From the NCBI GenBank assembly GCA_040377825.1, contig JBEINZ010000084.1:1-11260 (forward strand): 11,260 nt of DNA, given 5' to 3'. Source of the stretch: JBEINZ01 sp040377825. Lineage in GTDB: Bacteria > Pseudomonadota > Alphaproteobacteria > Rhizobiales > Ancalomicrobiaceae. The position numbers and the translations under genes were made by a program. Below are positions 6,675-11,260 of the stretch, piece by piece. The notes beneath the pieces are model-generated. The model was not told where the DNA came from, did not search any database, and saw only the letters and a program-made list of their open reading frames with translations. Each line of letters starts with the position of its first letter. The stretch's first letter is position 1.

Positions 6675-7319
6675 TCACTGCGACTGTTGGGTGGCTTTTT
6701 TCTGGGCTTCGCGGAGTTGGTCGTCGATCGACTGGCGCTTTTGCTGGATTTCGGCGGCGATGGCTTCCTGGCGCTGCTTGAAGGCTTCCGCGTCGATGGG
6801 CTTACCTTCGTTGGCGGTCTTGAAGCTGGCGAGCGGGAATGTGAAGGCAACCGGGTTCGCGGCTTGGCCCTGACCGTTGATCGTGACCGCCTTGCCCTTC
6901 TTCAGGGCGGCGACGAAGGCATCGCCGGCGACCATTTGCGCGACGCAGCCGTCCGGGGCGCACCAGCCGAACTTGCCTTCCTCGGCCTTGCCTTCGTCGA
7001 CCTGGACGTTGAGGCCCGGCTGGAGGAGCAGGCCCGTCGGCACGATCAGGCGGACGATTTTTCGCGCCTCGCCGGTCATTTCCATGACCGACACGGACGC
7101 GAGGAACTGGCCGCTGGTGGTGCGCAGGTCATAGCCGGTCTGGCAGACTTCCTTCTTGGTCTTCTCGTCCGCGCGGCAGACCTTGATCCAGCCGTCCGAA
7201 GCGCCGCCCGATGCGCCTTGCGCGAGCGCGGAGCCGACCGCCATGCCGACCAGGCTCATGAGCGCGGTCATTGCGATCACCACGGCCTGCTTCAACAGGC
7301 CCTTCATCATTTCGATCAT
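6675..7319 (-). CDS. Invasion-associated locus B (IalB) family exported protein
   Basis: Protein of 214 residues. A signal peptide with a hydrophobic core at about 11-33 (cleavage probably after ALA or ALAQ, residue 33-34) sends it to the periplasm. The mature part has the IalB fold signature: GWIKVC with C48, EVCQTGYDLRT with C59, GLLLQPG, DEGK and FGWCAPDGC with C120 and C125; the four cysteines would give two disulfides. The last 40 residues or so (177-214) are rich in Q, K, E and A and predict a coiled coil, longer than the compact C-terminus I expect for the family. IalB was named in Bartonella for erythrocyte invasion, but homologues are widespread in free-living Rhizobiales and the molecular role is not settled. 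ATG 7319 is chosen because the signal peptide follows at once; ATG 7310 and 7307 in the same frame are alternatives. It has its own terminator and a 247-base upstream gap, so it is probably transcribed alone. A short hairpin (7341-7357) lies in its leader. Confidence 0.9.
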   Translation of the reverse strand: MIEMMKGLLKQAVVIAMTALMSLVGMAVGSALAQGASGGASDGWIKVCRADEKTKKEVCQTGYDLRTTSGQFLASVSVMEMTGEARKIVRLIVPTGLLLQPGLNVQVDEGKAEEGKFGWCAPDGCVAQMVAGDAFVAALKKGKAVTINGQGQAANPVAFTFPLASFKTANEGKPIDAEAFKQRQEAIAAEIQQKRQSIDDQLREAQKKATQQSQ

Positions 7320-7566
7320 CGTCTGTTCCGACCCCCTGTTGGGCGTTCCCGACGCCCCTCTTACCCCGAGGCACCGGTCCGGTTCAACGGTCAATTGCCT
7401 GCCGAACGTTCGACGGGCCGGCGGCTTCGGCCAAAGCGCGCGCATTTGCAAGGCCGATGGAACCAAATCCACTGTCGCTCATCGCGGCTTCCAATGCCTC
7501 CGGTTTGCGGCGACATGGTGGCGCTCGCGCCGCGCGGGCGTCCACAAGATCGCTTGTTGCCTGGTT

Positions 7567-8541
7567 TCAGCGTTCCGTGGCCACGATCCATCGGTTCAAG
7601 AATGCTTCGCAGCGCCCCAGCGCCGTTTCCGCCTGCAGATGCGCGAAGCCGGTGAAGACATGCGCGCCGCCGGGATAGACGGCGAGCTCGGCGGCATTGC
7701 CCGCGGCGCTCCATCGGGCCGCCATGAAGAGAGAATCATCCATGAGCGCGTCGCGCGTGCCGACGGTGAACAGCGCCGGCGGCAGCCCACTGAGATCCGC
7801 ATGGATCGGCGATATGTCGGGATCCGCCACGTCGCCGCCATGGACGAGGAAATGGCGAACGAACATCTCAATGTCGCGCGTGGTCAGGATCAGCCGCTCG
7901 GCGCCAAAGCGCCGCGCGCTTGGTGTCAGCGCCAGATCGTAGCAGCCGGCAACCAGATTGGCCGCGCGGAAGGGCGTCCGCCCATGCCGGTCGCGCAGGC
8001 GCAACAGCGTGACGACGGCCAGATGCGCCCCCGCGCTCTCCCCGCCGATCGCCAGCCCGCGGGCCCCGAACAAGGCCTGTCCCTCCGTCGTCGCCCAAAC
8101 CGCCGCCGCCTCGCAATCGTCGGGCCCGCGCGGATAGGGATCCTCCGGCGCCAGCCGATAGTCGACGGACACCGCGACGAGCCCCGTCGCCTCCGCGATG
8201 CGCTCGAGAAGATCGTCTTGCTGGTCGACCGCGCCAAGCGTCCAGCCGCCGCCGTGAAAATGGAGATAGATCCCGCGCGCGCCGCCGCCGGCCGGGCGTA
8301 TCGCGCGCAGGCCGATCGGCCCGTGCTTACCCGCGATGACGATCGTCTCCGCGCGAGCCGATTGAGGGCTCAGTGGAAACGGCCCGAGCCCCCGCGCGCG
8401 CCGATCGCGAATGATCGCGAGCGGGACCGACCATGTGTCCGGCAATGCCGAGAGCTTGGCGAGGATCGCGGCGTTCAGCGCGCGCGTTTCGTCGGAAATC
8501 GCCGCGTCGGCGAAGAGCGCGGGATCGATGTCAATCGGCAT
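7567..8541 (-). CDS. Alpha/beta hydrolase of the hormone-sensitive lipase (HSL, family IV esterase) type
   Basis: Cytoplasmic esterase/lipase of 324 residues, usual length for Abhydrolase_3 proteins. Motifs: oxyanion-hole HGGGW at 96-100, DYRLAPE at about 127-133, nucleophile elbow GESAG with S169, acid D264 in GTRDALMDD, and H294 in GGAHVF. The triad is complete, so an active carboxylesterase acting on short or medium acyl esters is expected; the substrate is unknown. No signal peptide or membrane segment. ATG 8541 is chosen because it lies 1 base after the TGA of the upstream FHA gene (TGACATG), which implies translational coupling; an upstream alternative in the same frame would overlap the FHA gene and adds no family similarity. 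It is the third gene of an FHA-FHA-hydrolase unit. A functional link to FHA signalling is suggested only by this gene order. Confidence 0.9.
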   Translation of the reverse strand: MPIDIDPALFADAAISDETRALNAAILAKLSALPDTWSVPLAIIRDRRARGLGPFPLSPQSARAETIVIAGKHGPIGLRAIRPAGGGARGIYLHFHGGGWTLGAVDQQDDLLERIAEATGLVAVSVDYRLAPEDPYPRGPDDCEAAAVWATTEGQALFGARGLAIGGESAGAHLAVVTLLRLRDRHGRTPFRAANLVAGCYDLALTPSARRFGAERLILTTRDIEMFVRHFLVHGGDVADPDISPIHADLSGLPPALFTVGTRDALMDDSLFMAARWSAAGNAAELAVYPGGAHVFTGFAHLQAETALGRCEAFLNRWIVATER

Positions 8542-8542
8542 G

Positions 8543-8986
8543 TCAGATCGCTTCAAGCCGCAGGATCGTGGAGCCAAGCTCAATGATATCGCCGATCCCG
8601 ATCGTCCGCTCGCCCGTCAGCACCACGCTGTTGACCGAGACCGGATTGAGCTTGCCGCCGTCGATGATGGCGATGTGGCGGGTGGCGGGATCGACCACGA
8701 TCACGGCATGACCGGAGCGGGAAATGGTCGCATCGCCGAAATCGAGCGAAATCCGGTTCTTCCGGTCGCGGCCGATCGCATTGGTGCCGGGATAGATCGG
8801 CTTGGCGTTGCCGATGCCCGGCCCCTCGACCACCACAAGACGAGCGACCGGATTATTGGAGCGCTTGTCGACGATCTGGGTGGCGACCTCGTCGAAATCG
8901 GCGTCAGCGCGCGCGGGCGCTTCCTCGGGGATGCGGCGCGGCGCGAGATGGGTGCGGTCGTCGTCCCGGTCGCGGGATGTTGTCAT
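8543..8986 (-). CDS. Small soluble FHA-domain protein
   Basis: Protein of 147 residues with a charged, probably disordered N-terminus (1 to about 45) and one forkhead-associated domain (about 48-145). FHA landmarks: IGRD with R73 at the start of the phosphothreonine pocket, ISRSGHA with S89, R90 and H93 (one residue longer between SR and H than the usual SRxHA), and NPVSVN with N119. FHA domains bind phosphothreonine peptides, so this is a likely adaptor in Ser/Thr kinase signalling. The tail contains threonines near acidic residues (T12, T36) that could serve as phosphosites, as in GarA-type proteins; that is speculation. No kinase or phosphatase gene is visible in the window. ATG 8986 has AAGGGA about 8 bases upstream. 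It lies 54 bases after the membrane FHA gene and 1 base before the hydrolase. Confidence 0.85.
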   Translation of the reverse strand: MTTSRDRDDDRTHLAPRRIPEEAPARADADFDEVATQIVDKRSNNPVARLVVVEGPGIGNAKPIYPGTNAIGRDRKNRISLDFGDATISRSGHAVIVVDPATRHIAIIDGGKLNPVSVNSVVLTGERTIGIGDIIELGSTILRLEAI

Positions 8987-9040
8987 GGCCTAGGTCCCTT
9001 GCTCGGACGGTAAGTCGCAAACCGCGCGCGGCGCCATGGC

Positions 9041-9544
9041 TCAGGCCGCCGCCGCGGTCGATTGGGGGCGGCGAAAGCGGAAGGTGACCCCGCCGACCGT
9101 GACGAGGTCGCCGTCCGCCAACACCGCATGCTCGCGGTGGACGCCATTGACCAGCACGGGATTGGGCTCCGACCGACCGGCGGTCTGGTTGCGGATCTCG
9201 AAGGTGCCGGCGGCGTTCAGTTCCAACAGCGCATGATGGCGCGAAACGGTGACGTCCTTGATCTGGATGTCGTCGTCCGAATGCCGGCCGATCACGACCC
9301 GCGCGCGCTCGACCGCGACCACGCCGGGTTCATCCTCGAATTCCAAAACCGCTAGGGAGGGCTTGCCGGCCGATGCCGGGCGCGCAACGACGGCTTCGGG
9401 GATCGTCGCCTTGATGCCGGCCTCGGCGCGCCGCCGTGCCGCGGACTCGCGACGAACCTTCGTTCCGATCACGATACTGATGACCAACACGACAAGGACC
9501 AGCGTCGTCAATTGGAAGCCCGCGGTCGCCATCCAGTCCAACAT
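9041..9544 (-). CDS. Membrane-anchored FHA-domain protein
   Basis: Protein of 167 residues with one N-terminal membrane span (about 8-27), a basic stretch (KVRRESAARRRAEAG) that should hold the C-terminal part in the cytoplasm, a linker, and an FHA domain (about 63-160). Landmarks: VIGRHSDDDIQI with R87, VSRHHALLEL with S101, R102 and H104, and NPVLVNG with N133. It should bind phosphothreonine partners at the inner membrane. ATG 9544 is chosen because the hydrophobic segment follows directly; the longer frame to 9634 adds a composition unlike a normal N-terminus, and ATG 9532 is a second alternative. First gene of the FHA-FHA-hydrolase unit. It ends in a short alanine run. Confidence 0.85.
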   Translation of the reverse strand: MLDWMATAGFQLTTLVLVVLVISIVIGTKVRRESAARRRAEAGIKATIPEAVVARPASAGKPSLAVLEFEDEPGVVAVERARVVIGRHSDDDIQIKDVTVSRHHALLELNAAGTFEIRNQTAGRSEPNPVLVNGVHREHAVLADGDLVTVGGVTFRFRRPQSTAAAA

Positions 9545-9884
9545 CAAGCAGATACCCTCACCCTTGGTCCCGTCAAAACAACATGCGGTATCGTGACGCG
9601 ACGAAGGACCAGTCCATTGGTCCCAATCAATCATGTCAGACCGATCGTGCCCGTTAGACGGGTGCCGCGCGCGCGGCAGACCTCCCTGAAAGACCGCAAA
9701 AACAACCTTATCTTAAGCCTATGACGTCCCTAACGCCACGTCACTAGCCTAGAGCATTTCCCGATCGGATGGACTATCCGATGGACAAGGAATTGCTCCA
9801 GTTTTAACAGCTTGAGCCGGTCCTTGTCGTTCGGATCATTTCGATCCGAACGGGACGGGCTCTCGCGAACGTCCGGAGCCTGCC
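9545..9884. other. Gene-free region of 340 bases between divergent FHA and DUF1475-like genes
   Basis: No gene is supported. It contains the long palindromic element at 9751-9862 and two small inverted repeats: GGACCA/TGGTCC (9606-9611, 9618-9623) and CCCGT-TAG-ACGGG near 9650. On the minus strand a TAAGAT near 9715 could be a -10 of the FHA operon, but no convincing -35 is spaced correctly. The DUF1475-like gene has CGGAG about 8 bases before its ATG. Confidence 0.65.
9751..9862 (+). repeat. Dispersed palindromic element, long copy with two hairpins
   Basis: Hairpin one spans about 9751-9799: AGAGCATTTCC pairs imperfectly with GGAATTGCTC, with an inner perfect stem ATCGGAT (9764-9770) and ATCCGAT (9776-9782). 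Hairpin two spans 9814-9862: GAGCCGGTCC pairs imperfectly with GGGACGGGCTC, with an inner perfect stem TTCGGATC (9830-9837) and GATCCGAA (9843-9850). The left end and the second inner stem recur at 2367-2416. It lies just upstream of the DUF1475-like start codon. Confidence 0.75.
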
Positions 9885-10196
9885 ATGCCCATCTTTCGAA
9901 CCATTCTTGTCCTCGCCGCGCTGGTATTCCTCGCGCTTGTCGTTTGGGCGGCCTTCAACGCGTCGATCATCGACAGCTTCGCCATGGTCGCGGCCGATCC
10001 ATGGGGCCTCGTCGCGCTGGTTGATCTTTACGCCGGCTTCGCGGTGACGTCCTTTGTGGTCGCCAGCTTCGAGCGCAGCCGGCCGGTCGGCGTCATCGTC
10101 ATCCTGGGCATCTTCCTGCTCGGCAACGTGGTCTCGCTTCTTTGGCTCGCCGCGCGCCTGCCGGACCTGATGCGACGGCTCAGATCCGCGCCTTGA
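9885..10196 (+). CDS. Small integral membrane protein, DUF1475-like
   Basis: Protein of 103 residues with three predicted membrane spans (about 6-23, 42-62 and 67-90). The motif ADPWGLVALVDLYAGF followed by a charged turn (ERSRP) and LLGNVVSLLWL fits what I remember of DUF1475 proteins; the function of that family is unknown. ATG 9885 has CGGAG about 8 bases upstream. The first span lacks a signal-peptidase site, so it is probably an uncleaved anchor. The last 17 bases overlap the end of the convergent iminopeptidase gene, leaving no room for a terminator between them. The family call is from memory; the membrane topology is clear. Confidence 0.75.
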   Translation: MPIFRTILVLAALVFLALVVWAAFNASIIDSFAMVAADPWGLVALVDLYAGFAVTSFVVASFERSRPVGVIVILGIFLLGNVVSLLWLAARLPDLMRRLRSAP

Positions 10197-11142
10197 AGCG
10201 CTCGGTCGCCGCGATGAGTTCGTGCAGGATGCCCGGCTCGGTTACCGTGTGGCCGGCATCGTCGACGATGCGGAAATCCGCCTCCGGCCACCTCTCGTGC
10301 AGATCGAATGCGATGAAGATCGGCGTGCACATGTCGTAACGGCCGTGCACGATCACGCCTGGAATATGTCGAATCCGGTCGACATCGGCGAGGAGTTGGT
10401 CGTCCTGTCGGAAGAAGCCGCGGTTGACGAAGTAATGGCATTCGATCCGCGCGAAAGCGATCGCGAAACGGTCCTCGCCGAAGGCGGCCGCCCGGCCGCG
10501 GTCCGGCAGGAGCGAAAGCGTGGAGCCCTCCCAGGTCGCCCAGGCCTTGGCCGCCGTAAGCTGCGTCGCCGGGTCTTCGGATGTCAGCCGCCGGTGATAG
10601 GCCGCGATCATGTCGCCGCGTTCCTCCGGCGGGATCAGCGCGCGGTAGGGCGCGAAGAAATCCGGGAAGATCGTGTCCGCGCCGGACTGGTAGAACCATT
10701 CCAGTTCGCGCCGGCGCAGCGTGAAAATCCCGCGCAATACCAATTCGCTGACCCGCTCCGGATAGGTCTCGGCATAAGCGAGCGCGAGGGTCGAACCCCA
10801 GGAGCCGCCGCAAAGCTGCCAGCGGTCGATGCTAAGATGCACGCGAACGCGCTCCATGTCGGCCACGAGGTCCCAGGTGGTGTTTTCGCGCAGCTCCGCG
10901 TGCGGCGTCGATTTCCCGCAGCCGCGCTGATCGAACAGAACGATTCGGTAGACGGCCGGATCATGCAGCCGGCGCATGGCCGGATGGATCCCGCCGCCCG
11001 GCCCGCCATGGATCATGATCACCGGCTTGCCACGAGGATTGCCGCATTCCTCGACATAGATCTCATGCAGTTCGGAAACCTGGAGCCGGCCGGCGCGATA
11101 CGGTTCGATCGGCGGGAAGAGTGCATGGCGCGGTTCGGTCAC
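10180..11142 (-). CDS. pip: Proline iminopeptidase (peptidase family S33)
   Basis: Cytoplasmic alpha/beta-hydrolase of 320 residues that removes N-terminal proline from peptides; length is normal for the bacterial type. Landmarks: LFPPIEPYRAGRLQV at 8-22 (family N-terminal signature), HGGPGGG at 45-51, LFDQRGCGKSTPH at 69-81, nucleophile elbow GGSWGS with S114, acid D270 in VHGRYDMCTP, and H298 in DAGHTVTEPG. Catalytic residues are complete. The start is GTG 11142: it lies 7 residues before the family signature and follows a GGAAAA sequence at about 9 bases. No ATG, GTG or TTG exists upstream in frame, although the frame stays open to the window edge (see the GNAT-like segment). The 3' end overlaps the convergent membrane protein gene by 17 bases. 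Confidence 0.93.
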   Translation of the reverse strand: MTEPRHALFPPIEPYRAGRLQVSELHEIYVEECGNPRGKPVIMIHGGPGGGIHPAMRRLHDPAVYRIVLFDQRGCGKSTPHAELRENTTWDLVADMERVRVHLSIDRWQLCGGSWGSTLALAYAETYPERVSELVLRGIFTLRRRELEWFYQSGADTIFPDFFAPYRALIPPEERGDMIAAYHRRLTSEDPATQLTAAKAWATWEGSTLSLLPDRGRAAAFGEDRFAIAFARIECHYFVNRGFFRQDDQLLADVDRIRHIPGVIVHGRYDMCTPIFIAFDLHERWPEADFRIVDDAGHTVTEPGILHELIAATERFKARI

Positions 11143-11259
11143 GGGCGTGTTTTCCGGGATGTGAAAGGTCGCGAATGGTGAGAAGAACTCGGTTCTAAAT
11201 GTTAAACAGAAAATTCGTGCAACGCCAACTTCGCGGGCGCGTTCGATAATTCGTTCCAG
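11143..11259 (-). CDS. Possible C-terminal segment of a GNAT acetyltransferase, open in frame into pip, partial
   Basis: 39 codons without a stop, running from the window edge straight into the pip frame. The translation begins LERIIERAREVGVARIFCL and continues TFRTEFFSPF, which resembles the helix-strand-FF segment near the end of GNAT acetyltransferases of the ArgA/N-acetylglutamate synthase type (compare the pattern ...RARxxGVxRxFxLTxxxxFFxxxGF). The following IPENTPVT also recalls the continuation of some small GNAT proteins. Either an upstream acetyltransferase gene lost its 3' end and now runs into pip, or the two are one fused protein, or the match is chance in a leader. The segment is AT-richer than pip. 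Only sequence beyond the window can decide. Family similarity is judged by eye from a short segment. Confidence 0.45.
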
Positions 11260-11260
11260 A

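Noticed and set aside
7403..7412. Perfect palindrome CGAACGTTCG upstream of the ialB-like gene, as an operator
   Set aside because: Single 10-base palindrome with no second copy in the window and no promoter elements nearby; in GC-rich DNA this can occur by chance.
7156..8586. Plus-strand open frame of 476 codons opposite the ialB-like and hydrolase genes
   Set aside because: It crosses two confident minus-strand genes and the gap between them, has an arginine-rich composition typical of an antisense frame in GC-rich DNA, and shows no family motif.
9545..9634. N-terminal extension of the membrane FHA frame by 30 codons
   Set aside because: The added residues are polar with cysteines and would place the membrane span oddly late; the ATG at 9544 directly precedes the hydrophobic segment.
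10222..11181. Plus-strand open frame of 319 codons opposite pip
   Set aside because: Antisense shadow of a gene with a full catalytic triad; no recognisable domain.

Overview
The window looks like a chromosomal stretch of a GC-rich alphaproteobacterium, most likely a member of the Rhizobiales (Hyphomicrobiales). Reasons: a rhizobial-type CcoG/FixG with a FixK/FNR box, an IalB-family secreted protein, a hybrid histidine kinase fused to a sodium/solute symporter, and intergenic palindromic repeats of the kind common in these genomes. This is inference from protein families; no genus can be named. No tRNA, rRNA, CRISPR array, transposase or phage gene was found.

Layout. (1) 1-532, minus strand: the N-terminal 177 codons of ccoG, cut by the window edge, with a FixK/FNR box (602-615) about 70 bases before its start and a degenerate 21-23 bp tandem repeat (637-709) behind that. 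(2) 734-2337, minus: a two-gene unit of a VOC-family ring-cleaving dioxygenase and a serine carboxylesterase, joined by a one-base stop/start overlap, resembling the MhqO/MhqD quinone and hydroquinone detoxification proteins. (3) 2338-2954: 617 bases without a gene, holding two palindromic elements. (4) 2955-6476, plus: an 1173-residue symporter-PAS-HisKA-HATPase-receiver hybrid kinase, followed by another palindrome of the same kind. (5) 6675-9544, minus: an FHA protein with a membrane anchor, a soluble FHA protein, an HSL-type alpha/beta hydrolase starting 1 base after the FHA stop, and then, after a 247-base gap, an IalB-family exported protein with a clear intrinsic terminator. (6) 9545-9884: 340 bases holding a second copy of the palindromic element near 2367. 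(7) 9885-10196, plus: a small DUF1475-like membrane protein that overlaps tail-to-tail with (8) 10180-11142, minus: proline iminopeptidase. The reading frame of the iminopeptidase stays open upstream to the window edge and there encodes what looks like the C-terminal part of a GNAT acetyltransferase.

How the genes may work together. ccoG serves maturation of the cbb3 oxidase and carries its own low-oxygen control site. The dioxygenase/esterase pair fits aromatic electrophile stress. The kinase probably senses a small solute or its flux, and its output regulator is not in the window. The FHA pair suggests phosphothreonine-dependent signalling with an esterase as operon partner. The points most worth a second look are the GNAT-Pip open frame, the FHA-FHA-hydrolase unit, the dispersed hairpin repeat, and the FixK box with its phased repeat upstream of ccoG. 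I found no clearly new multi-gene system.
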